DNA of 64,000 bases from Streptomyces sp. TLI_105 (GCF_900105415.1 NZ_FNSM01000001.1:4694501-4758500), one strand, 5' to 3'. Numbered from the stretch's first letter, positions 33,188 to 42,618 are shown. Notes: a model not told the origin generated them from the letters alone. A program made the numbers and translations.

Positions 33188-34312
33188 TTGGAATTCGGGA
33201 TCTTCGTACAGGGATACGTCGGCAAGCGCGCCGAGACCGATCCCGAAGCCGAGCACAAGGCCCTCATGGAGGAGACCGAGTACGTCATCCAGGCCGACAG
33301 GTCCGGCTTCAAGTACGCCTGGGCCTCCGAGCACCACTTCCTGGAGGAGTACTCGCACCTCTCCGCCAACGACGTCTACCTGGGCTACCTCGCCCACGCC
33401 ACCGAGCGCATCCACCTCGGCTCGGGCATCTTCAACCCCCTCGCCCCCGTCAACCACCCGGTCAAGGTCGCCGAGAAGGTCGCGATGCTCGACCACCTGT
33501 CCGGCGGCCGCTTCGAGTTCGGCTCCGGGCGCGGGGCGGGCTCCCACGAGATCCTCGGGTTCATGCCGGGCATCACCGACATGAACCACACGAAGGAGAT
33601 CTGGGAGGAGACCATCGCCGAGTTCCCCAAGATGTGGCTCCAGGACGAGTACGCCGGCTTCCAGGGCAAGCACTGGTCCCTGCCGCCCCGCAAGGTCCTC
33701 CCCAAGCCGTACGGGAAGTCCCACCCCGCCATGTGGTACGCGGCCGGCTCCCCCTCCTCGTACGCCATGGCCGGGAAGATGGGCCTCGGCGTCCTCGGCT
33801 TCAGCGTCCAGAAGGTCTCCGACATGGAGTGGGTCGTCGAGTCCTACAAGAACGCGATCAAGGAGGCCAAGGCGGTCGGCGACTTCGTCAACGACAACGT
33901 CATGGTGACGTCGACGGCGATCTGCGCCGAGACGCACGAGAAGGCGGTCGAGATCGCGGTGGGCGGTGGACTGAACTACCTCCAGTCCTTGTTGTTCCGC
34001 TACCACGACACCTTCCCCCGCCCCGAGGGCATCCCCGAGTGGCCCGAACTCCTCCCCGAGTACTCGGCCGAGATCATCGAACTCCTCATCCAGGAGGAGC
34101 TGATGATCTGCGGCGACCCGTCGGAGGTCCTCGCACAGTGCAAGCGGTGGGAGCAGGCCGGGGCCGACCAGCTGTCCTTCGGGCTGCCGATCGGGATCTC
34201 GTACGAGGACACGATGAACTCGATCAAGCTGATCGGGGAGCACGTGATCCCGAAGATCGACACGGACCCGGTCCACCGCACGACCCGCATGCGGCAGTCG
34301 GCGGGCACCTGA
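33188..34312 (+). CDS. LLM class flavin-dependent oxidoreductase (374 aa)
   Basis: 374 residues, longer than the F420-type LLM proteins nearby and closer to FMN/luciferase-like monooxygenases. 'MEFGIFVQGYVG' opens the barrel; 'SGFKYAWASEHHFLEEYSHL' carries the His pair usual in luciferase-like enzymes; '[20 protein letters not shown]' and 'GDPSEVLAQCKRWEQAGADQL' complete the fold. The start is TTG 33188, since the protein begins exactly at the first conserved strand and no ATG is nearby; a GAGGACGG site precedes it. Tandem regulon sites lie upstream. Oxygenation of a ketone (type II Baeyer-Villiger) or a desaturation is possible. Confidence 0.86.
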   Translation: MEFGIFVQGYVGKRAETDPEAEHKALMEETEYVIQADRSGFKYAWASEHHFLEEYSHLSANDVYLGYLAHATERIHLGSGIFNPLAPVNHPVKVAEKVAMLDHLSGGRFEFGSGRGAGSHEILGFMPGITDMNHTKEIWEETIAEFPKMWLQDEYAGFQGKHWSLPPRKVLPKPYGKSHPAMWYAAGSPSSYAMAGKMGLGVLGFSVQKVSDMEWVVESYKNAIKEAKAVGDFVNDNVMVTSTAICAETHEKAVEIAVGGGLNYLQSLLFRYHDTFPRPEGIPEWPELLPEYSAEIIELLIQEELMICGDPSEVLAQCKRWEQAGADQLSFGLPIGISYEDTMNSIKLIGEHVIPKIDTDPVHRTTRMRQSAGT

Positions 34313-34405
34313 CGCACTCCCCGCACGGGGCACGCCGACTTGGACGGCGCCCTTCCGCCCCCGTGCGCGGGCGCCCCCGCCGGGCCGGTGCCCCCGCCCC
34401 CGCCC

Positions 34406-34613
34406 GTGTGGGCAATCGTCCCGCTGGGGCGGGACGGGTGGGCACACGGGACGGCGCCCCTTAGCGGCGCCTCCGCGTTCCGCGCCGTGGCCCGCACCAC
34501 GTTGTGTGCCGTACCTGTCGGTGCGGGTTCGGGCGCGGGAGCCTCTGGCGCCGGCAAGGGCGCCGTTCCGTTGTGCCCACCCGTTCCGCCCCGGCGGAAC
34601 GCATGCCCACAAC
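34406..34613. repeat. Dispersed ~207-bp imperfect hairpin repeat, copy 1
   Basis: The left half (from GTGTGGGCAATCG) is almost the reverse complement of the right half (ending GCATGCCCACAAC), so the unit folds into one long hairpin with ~95-bp arms around a CCCGCACC / GGTGCGGG apex. A second copy at 47139-47344 is about 85-90 % identical by eye and has the same boundaries. Copy 1 fills most of the 513-bp gap 34313-34825; the remainder is C/G-rich low complexity. It separates the LLM gene from the D-aminoacylase operon. Confidence 0.8.
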
Positions 34614-34825
34614 GGGGGGCGCGAGGGGTGGGCACCGCCCAGTCGGCGGGACCGCGACGGGGGTGCGGGGTAGGGCCCCGTGGAGTGCCCCCACAACGGG
34701 GGCGGTACTGAAGCGCGGGGTGGTGTCTTCCCGGATCGCCGCCCCGTACCGGCCCCGGCCGGAGGCCGTTCCGCGGCGGCCCCGGTCCGGGGCACACCCA
34801 CGTCCACGGACAGAGAGGGACCGTC

Positions 34826-36553
34826 ATGCTCGACCACCTGATCAAGGGCGCCACCGTCGTCGACGGCACCGGCGCCCCCGCCCGCGTCGCCGACGTCGGC
34901 ATACGTGACGGCCGGATCGTCTTCCCCGAGCGGGGGGCCACGGCGCGTACCACCGAGGACGCCACCGGCCTCGTCCTCGCCCCCGGCTTCGTCGACCCGC
35001 ACACCCACTACGACGCCCAGCTCTTCTGGGACCCGTACGCCACCCCGTCCATGAACCACGGCGTCACCACCGTCGCCGGCGGCAACTGCGGCTTCACCCT
35101 CGCGCCGCTCCACCCCGACCGCCCCGAGGACGCCGACTACACGCGCCGGATGATGTCGAAGGTCGAGGGCATGGCCCTCAAGGCCCTGGAGGAGGGCGTC
35201 GACTGGAGCTGGTCGTCCTTCGCCGAGTACCTCGACGCCCTCGACGGCCGGATCGCCGTCAACGCCGGCTTCATGGTCGGCCACTGCGCCCTGCGCCGGT
35301 ACGTGATGGGCGCGGACGCGGTCGGCGGGCAGCCCACGCCCGACCAGCTCGCGCGGATGGTGGCCCTCCTCAAGGAGGCCATGGACGCCGGCGCCTGGGG
35401 GCTCTCCACCACCCAGTCCTCGACCCACTCGGACGGCGACGGCGCCCCCGTCGCCTCCCGGCACGCCACGCCCGCCGAGCTGATCGCCCTGTCGAAGGCC
35501 GTCGGGGAGCACGAGGGAACCCAGATCGAGGCGATCCTCGCCGGGTGCCTCGACCAGTTCTCCGACGACGAGATCGAGCTGTTCGTCGAGATGACCGCCG
35601 CGGCCGGGCGGCCCCTCAACTGGAACGTCCTCACCATCGACGCCGCCGTCCCCGAGCGCGTCCCGCGTCAGCTCACCGCCTCCGAGCGGGCCCGGAAGTC
35701 CGGCGGCCGGATCGTGGCGCTCACGATGCCGATCCTCACCCCCATGAACATGTCCCTCGGCACCTTCTGCGCGCTCAACCTCATCCCGGGGTGGGGCGAG
35801 GTCCTCGGCCTTCCCGTGCCCGAGCGGATCGCGAAGCTCCGCGACCCGGACGTACGCGCCGAGATGCTGCGGCGCGCGGACTCGAAGGAGGCCGGGGTCT
35901 TCCGGCGGCTCGCGCACTTCGGCCGGTACGTCATAGGGGACACGTACAGCCGGGAGAACGAGGGCCTCACCGGGCGGGTCGTGGGGGACATCGCGGCCGA
36001 GCGCGGCCAGGACCCCTTCCAGGCCCTCGTCGAGATCTGCGCCAACGACGACCTGAGGACCGTGCTGTGGCCGATGCCCAGTGACAACGACCCGGCCTCC
36101 TGGGCCCTGCGCCGGGAGACCTGGGACCACGAGGACGTGCTGCTCGGCGGCTCGGACGCGGGCGCGCACCTGGACCGGATGTGCGGCGCCCCGTACACGA
36201 CCCGCTTCCTCGGCGACTGTCTGCGCGGGCGGAAGCTGGTCCCGCTGGAGCGGGCGGTGAAGATGCTGAGCGACGACCCGGCCCGGCTCTTCGGGCTCCG
36301 GGAGCGCGGCCGGATCGCGGAGGGCTTCCACGCGGACCTGGTCCTCTTCGATCCGGAGCGGATCGACGCCGGACCGGCGACCCTGGTGCACGACCTGCCG
36401 GGGGACAGCCCGCGCCTCGACTCGCGGGCGGTCGGGATCGTGTCGGTGCGGGTCAACGGCGTGGAGACGGTACGGGACGACCAGGTGACCGGCGCGATCC
36501 CGGGGCGCGTCCTGCGCTCGGGCCGTGACACGAGGACGGTGAGCACGCGATGA
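34826..36553 (+). CDS. N-acyl-D-amino-acid deacylase family amidohydrolase
   Basis: 575 residues, D-aminoacylase-type amidohydrolase. Visible residues: 'PGFVDPHTHYDAQLFWDP' (metal H-x-H), 'TTVAGGNCGFTLAP' (Cys near the metal site as in D-aminoacylase), 'VGHCALRRYVMG', 'GGSDAGAHLDRMCGAPYTTRF' (metal Asp) and a C-terminal 'AEGFHADLVLFDP' returning to the beta-sandwich. Many actinobacterial proteins of this set act on unknown cyclic amides or lactones rather than D-amino acids. Its stop overlaps the aldehyde dehydrogenase start (ATGA). It follows the second LLM gene after the hairpin repeat, so regulon membership is uncertain. Confidence 0.87.
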   Translation: MLDHLIKGATVVDGTGAPARVADVGIRDGRIVFPERGATARTTEDATGLVLAPGFVDPHTHYDAQLFWDPYATPSMNHGVTTVAGGNCGFTLAPLHPDRPEDADYTRRMMSKVEGMALKALEEGVDWSWSSFAEYLDALDGRIAVNAGFMVGHCALRRYVMGADAVGGQPTPDQLARMVALLKEAMDAGAWGLSTTQSSTHSDGDGAPVASRHATPAELIALSKAVGEHEGTQIEAILAGCLDQFSDDEIELFVEMTAAAGRPLNWNVLTIDAAVPERVPRQLTASERARKSGGRIVALTMPILTPMNMSLGTFCALNLIPGWGEVLGLPVPERIAKLRDPDVRAEMLRRADSKEAGVFRRLAHFGRYVIGDTYSRENEGLTGRVVGDIAAERGQDPFQALVEICANDDLRTVLWPMPSDNDPASWALRRETWDHEDVLLGGSDAGAHLDRMCGAPYTTRFLGDCLRGRKLVPLERAVKMLSDDPARLFGLRERGRIAEGFHADLVLFDPERIDAGPATLVHDLPGDSPRLDSRAVGIVSVRVNGVETVRDDQVTGAIPGRVLRSGRDTRTVSTR

Positions 36554-38007
36554 CCCGGATCGAGCGCCTCTACATAGGGGGAGAGTGGGTCGAGCCCGAC
36601 GGCGGCCACTACGAGGTGATCGACCCGGCGAGCGAGGACGTCGTCGGGCTCGCGCCCGAGGCCTCCAGGGCCCAGGTGCACGAGGCCGCCGCCGCCGCCC
36701 GCGAGGCCTTCGCGACCTGGTCCCGTACGAGACCGGAGGAGCGGGCGGCGATCCTCGACCGGGCAGCGGACCTGATGGCCCGGGACGCCGAGGCGAACAC
36801 GCTCCTCGCCCGGGCCGAGACCGGCGCCACCACCGGCACCGCGCGCGGGATGCAGGTCGCGGTCGGCGCCTCCCGGTTCCGCCGGTACGCGCGCGGGGCG
36901 ATGGAACCGGTCGAGCAGGCGCTGCCCCCGCAGATCAACGAGGCCGGTCCGATGGGGAGGGCCGGGGTGTTCGGCGCGGTGGCGGTGCGCCGCCCGGTCG
37001 GTGTGGTCACCTGCATCACCTCGTACAACAACCCCTGGGCCAATCCGGCCGGCAAGATCGCCCCGGCGCTCGCGATGGGCAACACGGTCGTGGTGAAGCC
37101 GGCCCCGCAGGACCCGCTCTCCGTGTACGCGATGACCCGGGCCCTGGAGGAGGCCGGTGTCCCGGCGGGCGTGGTGAACGTCGTCACCGGCTCCGCGCAG
37201 GCGGTCGGCGAGGCCGCCGTCGACTCCCCGGACGTCGACATGGTCTCCTTCACCGGCTCCACGGCCGTCGGGCAGGCGATCGGCGAGGTCTGCGGCCGCT
37301 CGCTCAAGCGGCAGCTGATGGAGCTGGGCGGGAAGGGGGCCGCGCTCGTCTTCGACGACGCCGACCTGGACTCGGCGGTGATGGGGATCGGGACGACCTT
37401 CGCCTTCTACAGCGGGCAGATCTGTACCGCCCCGACCCGGGTCCTTGCCCAGCGCGGGATCTACGAGCGGCTGATCGAGAGGCTGACCGGCTACCTCGCC
37501 TTCATGAAGGTGGGGGATCCGGCGGAGAAGGGGACGGTGGTCGGCCCGGTGATCTCGGCGGCGCACCGTGACCGGGTGGAGTCGTACGTGGAGCTCGGGA
37601 GGAAGGAGGGGGCGCGGGTCGTCGCGGGCGGGGAGCGTCCGGACTTCGCGAAGGGCTTCTACGTGGCCCCGACGCTGCTGGCCGACTGCACCAACGAGAT
37701 GCGGGTGGTGCGGGAGGAGATCTTCGGCCCGGTCGTCGTGGTCGTCCCCTTCGACGACGAGGAGGAGGGGATCGCGCTCGCCAACGACAGCGACTACGGG
37801 CTGATCGACTACGTGTGGTCGGGCGACGTGGCCCGCGCGTTCCGTGTGGCGGCCCGGCTGCGGGCCGGCGGGGTGGGCGTGAACACGATCGGCCGGAACA
37901 TGGAGGCGCCGTTCGGCGGCTTCAAGAAGAGCGGTGTCGGACGGGACGTGGGCTCGTACGCGCTGCACGCGTACAGCGAGCTCCAGGCGGTCGTCTGGCC
38001 GGGGTGA
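36550..38007 (+). CDS. Aldehyde dehydrogenase (NAD-dependent)
   Basis: 485 residues. 'YIGGEWVEPDGG' start, 'CITSYNNPWANPAGKIAPALAMGNTVVVKPA' (N and K of the active site), 'FTGSTAVGQAIGE' (cofactor), 'MELGGKGAALVFDDAD' (general base Glu) and 'FYSGQICTAPTRVL' (nucleophilic Cys) are all present, so it should be active. It overlaps the preceding deacylase by 4 bp, which indicates coupled translation and a shared pathway: release of an aldehyde then oxidation to an acid is a reasonable inference. No terminator is evident after it; the gap to the permease is AT-rich. Confidence 0.92.
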   Translation: MTRIERLYIGGEWVEPDGGHYEVIDPASEDVVGLAPEASRAQVHEAAAAAREAFATWSRTRPEERAAILDRAADLMARDAEANTLLARAETGATTGTARGMQVAVGASRFRRYARGAMEPVEQALPPQINEAGPMGRAGVFGAVAVRRPVGVVTCITSYNNPWANPAGKIAPALAMGNTVVVKPAPQDPLSVYAMTRALEEAGVPAGVVNVVTGSAQAVGEAAVDSPDVDMVSFTGSTAVGQAIGEVCGRSLKRQLMELGGKGAALVFDDADLDSAVMGIGTTFAFYSGQICTAPTRVLAQRGIYERLIERLTGYLAFMKVGDPAEKGTVVGPVISAAHRDRVESYVELGRKEGARVVAGGERPDFAKGFYVAPTLLADCTNEMRVVREEIFGPVVVVVPFDDEEEGIALANDSDYGLIDYVWSGDVARAFRVAARLRAGGVGVNTIGRNMEAPFGGFKKSGVGRDVGSYALHAYSELQAVVWPG

Positions 38008-38279
38008 CGGCCGGCGGATGATCGGCGGATGACCGGGGTGAGAGCCGTCTCGAAAATTTCTCGGGAAAATTTTTAAACGGACATTTGGGGCACAGCTGCG
38101 GTTCCCGCATATCGGACACGCGCCACCGGACCTGTCGGTTGCCCGGCCCGCCCGGTTGGTCGATCTTTCAATCATTGGCGAGTGTCCGATTCGACCCTCG
38201 CAATGCAAGGCGATGATCGATCAATTGAGCGGAGTCCATCACTCCGGATATGGAAACCGCAGCATTTAACGTCGAGTTC

Positions 38280-39851
38280 ATGACTCAGGTGGACGTGCGG
38301 CCTCAGGCCGGAGACACGGCAGGGGGCGTCGACGCCCCGGGCGGCACCCCCGGCGTGCGCACCAAGGGCCTCGGCGGCAACTCCGTGGGCCTCCTCGGCA
38401 GTGCCGTCATCGGCATCTCGACCGTCGCCCCCGTCTACTGCCTGACCTCCACGCTCGGCTCCACCGCCGGCGAGGTCGGACTGCAGATGCCCGCCGTCTT
38501 CCTCGCGGGCTTCCTGCCGATGCTGCTCGTCGCGTTCGCGTACCGCGAGCTCAACAAGCGCATGCCGGACTGCGGCACCTCCTTCACCTGGACCGTGAAG
38601 GCCTTCGGCCCCAAGGTCGGCTGGATGTGCGGCTGGGGCCTGGTCATCGCGACGATCATCGTGCTGTCCAACCTGGCCGGCGTCGCGACCTCGTACTTCT
38701 GGCTGCTCGCCGGGGAGATCACCGGGAACCCCTCGATCGCCGCCCTGGACGACAACAAGGCCGTCCACATCCTCACCTGCCTCACCCTGATCGCCGCCGC
38801 GACCGCGATCAGCTACCGCGGCATGACCGCCACCAAGGGCGTGCAGTACACCCTCGTCGGCCTCCAGCTGGCCGTCCTCGCGGTCTTCGTGGTGATGGCC
38901 TTCCAGAAGGCCGGCTCGGTCGACTTCCCGACCGGCGCCTCCTTCTCCTGGTCCTGGCTGAACCCCTTCTCCGTCGGCTCCTTCGCGGCCTTCACCGCCG
39001 GCCTCTCGCTGTCGATCTTCATGTACTGGGGCTGGGACACCTGCCTCACGGCCAACGAGGAGACCACCGACAGCGACAGGACCCCGGGTCGCGCCGCGCT
39101 CATCTCGATGGTCGTCCTGGTCGGCTCCTACCTGGCCACCGGCGTCGCCGCCCAGATGGTCGTCGGCTCCGGGGAGAAGGGCCTCGGCCTCGCCAACCCG
39201 GAGACCTCCGACAACGTCTTCGCCGCCCTCGCGGGCCCCGTCATGGGCCCCGTCCTCGGCATCGCGCTCTTCGTCGCCGTCCTCGCCTCCGCCGCCGCGA
39301 GCCTGCAGACCACCTTCATCCCGGTCGCCCGCACGGTCCTCGCCATGTCCAGCTACGAGGCGCTGCCGCCGTCCTTCGCCCGGGTCCACCCCGTCTTCAA
39401 GGTGCCCGGCAAGGCCACGATCGTGGCCGGCGTCGCCACCGGCGTCTTCTACACGGTGATGACCCTGGTCAGCGAGAACGTCCTGGTCGACACCATCTAC
39501 GCGCTCGGCCTGATGATCTGCTTCTACTACGCGCTGACGGCCTTCGCCTGCGTCTGGTTCTTCCGCAGGGAGCTCTTCGGCTCCGTCCGCGACCTCGCCT
39601 TCAAGGGCGTGATCCCGCTCCTCGGCGGCCTGATGCTCACCGCCGTCTTCGGCAAGACGCTCTACGACATGTGGGACCCGGCCTACGGCTCCGGCTCCGC
39701 GGTCCTCGGCGTCGGCTCGGTCTTCGTGATCGGCGTCGGTCTGCTGCTCCTCGGCGTGGTGATCATGCTGGTCATGCAGCGCAGGAGCCCCGCGTTCTTC
39801 CGCGGCGAGATCCTGACGAAGGAGACCCCGTCGCTGGTGGTCGCGGACTGA
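38280..39851 (+). CDS. APC superfamily amino acid permease
   Basis: 523 residues with about 12 hydrophobic helices. 'GGNSVGLLGSAVIGISTVAPVYCLTSTLG' is the helix-1 region with the G-x-G-type substrate loop, and 'FMYWGWDTCLTANEETTDSDRTPGRAAL' is the conserved APC loop after helix 6. It imports an amino acid or amine by proton or cation coupling. ATG 38280 is preferred because the protein starts 'MTQVDVRPQAG' as in related proteins; an ATG at 38250 is an alternative, neither with a clear ribosome site. Upstream (38008-38279) is unusually AT-rich with AAAATTT tracts and a TTGAGC / GATATG promoter-like pair. The substrate is not evident. Confidence 0.86.
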   Translation: MTQVDVRPQAGDTAGGVDAPGGTPGVRTKGLGGNSVGLLGSAVIGISTVAPVYCLTSTLGSTAGEVGLQMPAVFLAGFLPMLLVAFAYRELNKRMPDCGTSFTWTVKAFGPKVGWMCGWGLVIATIIVLSNLAGVATSYFWLLAGEITGNPSIAALDDNKAVHILTCLTLIAAATAISYRGMTATKGVQYTLVGLQLAVLAVFVVMAFQKAGSVDFPTGASFSWSWLNPFSVGSFAAFTAGLSLSIFMYWGWDTCLTANEETTDSDRTPGRAALISMVVLVGSYLATGVAAQMVVGSGEKGLGLANPETSDNVFAALAGPVMGPVLGIALFVAVLASAAASLQTTFIPVARTVLAMSSYEALPPSFARVHPVFKVPGKATIVAGVATGVFYTVMTLVSENVLVDTIYALGLMICFYYALTAFACVWFFRRELFGSVRDLAFKGVIPLLGGLMLTAVFGKTLYDMWDPAYGSGSAVLGVGSVFVIGVGLLLLGVVIMLVMQRRSPAFFRGEILTKETPSLVVAD

Positions 39852-39877
39852 CGCCCTCCCGAGGCGTCCCGGAAACG

Positions 39878-39915
39878 CGAAGGTGGCGGGCCCGTGGGGG
39901 GTCCCGCCACCTTCG
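39878..39915. terminator. Hairpin terminator between permease and secreted peptide genes
   Basis: Perfect 13-bp stem CGAAGGTGGCGGG / CCCGCCACCTTCG around a 12-base loop, between two convergent genes. Confidence 0.82.
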
Positions 39916-39931
39916 TGGTTCTCCGTACCGG

Positions 39932-40150
39932 TCAGTGGTGCCCGGGCAGCAGGCGCTCCACCGCCGCGTTGGCGGGCGGCAGGTCGGGCGTGCCGGCCGG
40001 CTTGGCCTTGGGGGTCAGGACGCCGCTGAGCGGGACGACCGAGGGAAGGTTCAGGCCGCCGGTGTCGGCGGCAGCGGTCCCGGCGGCCGCGCCGGCGGCA
40101 CCGGCGGCGGCGAAGACGGTCAGGGCGGCTGCGGTGAGGATCCTCTTCAT
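39932..40150 (-). CDS. Small secreted protein, unknown function
   Basis: 72 residues. 'MKRILTAAALTVFAAAGAAGAAAGTAAADT' is a clear Sec signal peptide with an Ala-x-Ala cleavage site at about residue 28. The mature part is only about 44 residues, Pro/Leu-rich ('LPSVVPLSGVLTPKAKP') and without Cys. ATG 40150 has GGAGCGGGC ahead of it. Small secreted proteins like this are common in streptomycetes and are often unassigned. Confidence 0.72.
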   Translation of the reverse strand: MKRILTAAALTVFAAAGAAGAAAGTAAADTGGLNLPSVVPLSGVLTPKAKPAGTPDLPPANAAVERLLPGHH

Positions 40151-40263
40151 GCCCGCTCCAACGCGGACGACGCGGATCCGGTTACGACCGGCCCGACGGG
40201 GGCGGGTCGGCCCCGGGGCGGATCCGGTCACGGTCGCCGGTCGCCGGTCCCCCGTTGCGGCGG

Positions 40264-40722
40264 CTACCAGGTCGCCCCGGCCGGCTGCCGGGTCGTCGCG
40301 TTGAGCCGGTTGAAGAGGTTGCTGACCCCGATCCACAGCACGATCTGCGCCAGCTGCTTCTCGTCGTAGTGCCGGGCCGCCTCGTCCCACACCGCGTCCG
40401 GCACGGCGTCCGGGCGGTCCGCGAGCCGGGTCGCGTGTTCGGCGAGGGCGAGCGCCGCCCGCTCCGCCTCCGTGAAGTACGGCGCCTCGCGCCAGGCCGC
40501 GACGGCGTGCAGCCGCTCGTCCGTCTCGCCCTCCTCCTGCGCCTTCAGGGCCCCGCCGACCACGCAGTACCCGCAGCCGTTGATCTGGCTCGTCCGGAGG
40601 TGGACCAGGTGCAGGGTGCTGCCGGGCACGTCGCCGCCCGAGGTGACGGCCTTGACGAGCCGGAGGACCGCCGGCATGGCCTCGGGCAGGACGGCGGCGG
40701 GGTTGGGCATGCGTGCGGACAC
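40264..40722 (-). CDS. Carboxymuconolactone decarboxylase/AhpD-like protein (copy A)
   Basis: 152 residues. The alkylhydroperoxidase AhpD core 'HLVHLRTSQINGCGYCVVGGALKA' has the redox pair C-x-x-C ('CGYC'), followed by 'AVAAWREAPYFTEAERAALALAEHATRLAD' and 'NLFNRLNATTRQPAG'. Such proteins act as peroxidase or disulfide reductase-like enzymes. GTG 40722 follows AAGGAG. It is about two-thirds identical by eye to the protein at 41203-41670, and the two flank a GNAT gene. Confidence 0.87.
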   Translation of the reverse strand: MSARMPNPAAVLPEAMPAVLRLVKAVTSGGDVPGSTLHLVHLRTSQINGCGYCVVGGALKAQEEGETDERLHAVAAWREAPYFTEAERAALALAEHATRLADRPDAVPDAVWDEAARHYDEKQLAQIVLWIGVSNLFNRLNATTRQPAGATW

Positions 40723-40745
40723 GGAGCTCTCCTTAGGATGCGTAC

Positions 40746-41237
40746 ATGTATCGGGAAACGAACTGGGCCCTGCGCCCCGGCCGTGCCGAGGACGTCGAGC
40801 CGATGGCCGAGCTGCGGGCCGAGGTCATGCGCGAGGACCTGACGCGCCTCGGCCGTTACGACGAGCACCGGGTGCGCCAGCGGCTGCGGGACGGCTTCTC
40901 GGCCGCGCACACCTCGGTGATCGAACTGGACGGCGCCCTCGCCGGGTGCGTCACGGTGCGCCCGTACGAGAACGGCGAAGGGCTCTACCTGGAGCACTTC
41001 TACCTGGCCCCCGAGACCCGGGGCCGGGGCCTCGGGACGGCGGTGCTGCGCGGGCTGCTCGACCGGGCCGACGCGGCGGGCGTACCCGTCCGCCTCGTGG
41101 TCCTGCAGGGCAGCGCGGCCCGCCGTCTCTACGAGCGGGAGGGGTTCAGGCTCGAGTCCGAGGACCCGGTGGACGTGCTGATGGTGCGGGAGGCCCGGAC
41201 CGTCACAGGCCCACGCCGGCCGGCTGCCGGACGGTGA
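40746..41237 (+). CDS. GNAT family N-acetyltransferase
   Basis: 163 residues. 'LEHFYLAPETRGRGLGTAVLRGLL' contains the acetyl-CoA motif R-x-x-G-x-G; 'GSAARRLYEREGFRLES' is the C-terminal block. It is divergent from AhpD-like copy A (23-bp gap) and its 3' end overlaps AhpD-like copy B on the other strand by 35 bp. That compact arrangement suggests a duplicated cassette. Substrate unknown. Confidence 0.85.
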   Translation: MYRETNWALRPGRAEDVEPMAELRAEVMREDLTRLGRYDEHRVRQRLRDGFSAAHTSVIELDGALAGCVTVRPYENGEGLYLEHFYLAPETRGRGLGTAVLRGLLDRADAAGVPVRLVVLQGSAARRLYEREGFRLESEDPVDVLMVREARTVTGPRRPAAGR

Positions 41238-41670
41238 CGTTGAGCCGGTTGAACAGGTTGGTGACGGCGACCATCAGCACGATCGCGGCGAGCTGCTTCT
41301 CGTCGAAGTGGTCGGCGGCGGCGTCCCACACCTCGTCCGGCACCGCGTCCGAGGCGTCGGCGAGCCGGGTCGCGGCCTCTGCGAGGGCGAGGGCCGCACG
41401 CTCCTCGTCGGAGAAGTACGGCGCCTCGCGCCAGGCCGCGACCGCGAACAGCTTCTCGTCGCTGACGCCGTTCTTCCTGGCGCTCTTGGCGCCGTAGTCG
41501 ACGCAGAAGCCGCAGTTGTTGATCTGGCTGGCCCGCAGGTGCACCAGCTCCAGGATCGACTCGTCGACCCCGCCCTGACGGGTGGCCTTGAGCAGGTTCT
41601 GGATCGCCGGACCGGCGTCGGCCAGGACGTAGGCGGGGTTGGTCATGCGGGCCTGGGGCGTGTGCGCCAT
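41203..41670 (-). CDS. Carboxymuconolactone decarboxylase/AhpD-like protein (copy B)
   Basis: 155 residues with 'ELVHLRASQINNCGFCVDYGAKSARK' (C-x-x-C is 'CGFC') and the same following blocks as copy A, 'AVAAWREAPYFSDEERAALALAEAATRLAD' and 'NLFNRLNVTVRQPAG'. It and copy A are recent paralogues. Two starts are possible, 'MAHTPQARM' at 41670 or the internal 'MTNPAYVL'. It is convergent with and overlaps the GNAT gene. Confidence 0.87.
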   Translation of the reverse strand: MAHTPQARMTNPAYVLADAGPAIQNLLKATRQGGVDESILELVHLRASQINNCGFCVDYGAKSARKNGVSDEKLFAVAAWREAPYFSDEERAALALAEAATRLADASDAVPDEVWDAAADHFDEKQLAAIVLMVAVTNLFNRLNVTVRQPAGVGL

Positions 41671-41824
41671 GGTGACAGCTCCTCAGCAGCGTCGTGCGGT
41701 GTCGTTCGTGCGTCGCTTTCACTGCACTGACGGACCGCGCGCCGAGGATGTGACACGACCGGAGAACTTTTCCGGGATTCTTTTCCAGACCTCCGCGATC
41801 AGACTCCCGGATCAGGCCCCAGGA

Positions 41825-42565
41825 TCAGGACTCCGCGATCAGGGCGGTCGCCACCGTGCGGAAGCCGAGCCGGCCGTAGAGCCGGGCCACGTCCGCATCC
41901 GAGGCCGTGAGGAACACCAGCTCCGTGCCGTGGGCGCGGGCGTCCGCGACGAGCGCGGCCGTGACCGCCAGCCCGAGGCCCCGGCGCCGCGCCGCCGGGA
42001 CGGTGCCGACGCCGACGACCTCGGAGACGCCCCCGACGGGCTGGTGCTGGCCGGCCGCGAGGGCCCTCCCGGTGGCGTCCAGGGCCGCGGCGAGCCGGGT
42101 CAGGCCCGCCGCGAGGCGCTCCGCGACCTGGGCGGTGCTGCCGGGCTGCGGCTCCATCCCGAAGGCGGCGTACGGGGCGGCGACGGCGCTCTCCAGGGCG
42201 GAGTCGTCCACGCCCACCATCCGTACGGTGACGCCCTCGGGCTCCGGCACGGCGAGCGGCTCGCCCTCCAGGACCATCAGCGGGTGCTCGTGCACGGCGA
42301 GGCCGGTCGCCTCCACGGCGGCCCGCAGCCCCGGGGTCGTCTCCGCGACCCACTCGAAGGCCTCGGGCACCCCCAGCTCCCGCTGCCGGGCCCGCACCTT
42401 CTCCACGGCCTCCGGGGACACCTCGCCCTCGTGCCCGAGCGCCGGGCGGGCGTAGTAGGGCCAGCCCTGCCCCTCCCGTACGAAGAGGGTCAGCGGCCCG
42501 AAGTCCTCGGTGCGGGCGGCGGGGCGGGGGACGGCGTCGTAGTACGTCTCGATTCGGTTCAGCAC
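41825..42565 (-). CDS. GNAT family N-acetyltransferase (two-part)
   Basis: 246 residues. The C-terminal GNAT domain has 'VVGVGTVPAARRRGLGLAVTAALVADARAHGTELVFLTASDADVARLYGRLGF', with the motif R-R-x-G-x-G and the 'LYxrLGF' block. The N-terminal half ('YYARPALG', 'EFVAETTPGL'-like) resembles a diverged, non-catalytic GNAT module. It is transcribed divergently from the zinc-ribbon membrane protein gene, with three 21-bp repeats between them. Substrate unknown. Confidence 0.84.
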   Translation of the reverse strand: MLNRIETYYDAVPRPAARTEDFGPLTLFVREGQGWPYYARPALGHEGEVSPEAVEKVRARQRELGVPEAFEWVAETTPGLRAAVEATGLAVHEHPLMVLEGEPLAVPEPEGVTVRMVGVDDSALESAVAAPYAAFGMEPQPGSTAQVAERLAAGLTRLAAALDATGRALAAGQHQPVGGVSEVVGVGTVPAARRRGLGLAVTAALVADARAHGTELVFLTASDADVARLYGRLGFRTVATALIAES

Positions 42566-42618
42566 CCGGTCACGGTAGGGGGCGGGGCGGGAAGCCGCAG
42601 GCGGTTTTCGAACGGGCC

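Noticed and set aside
34313..34825. Coding potential in the hairpin-repeat gap
   Set aside because: Frames there translate the repeat in several registers and are not alike between the two copies in a protein-conserving way.
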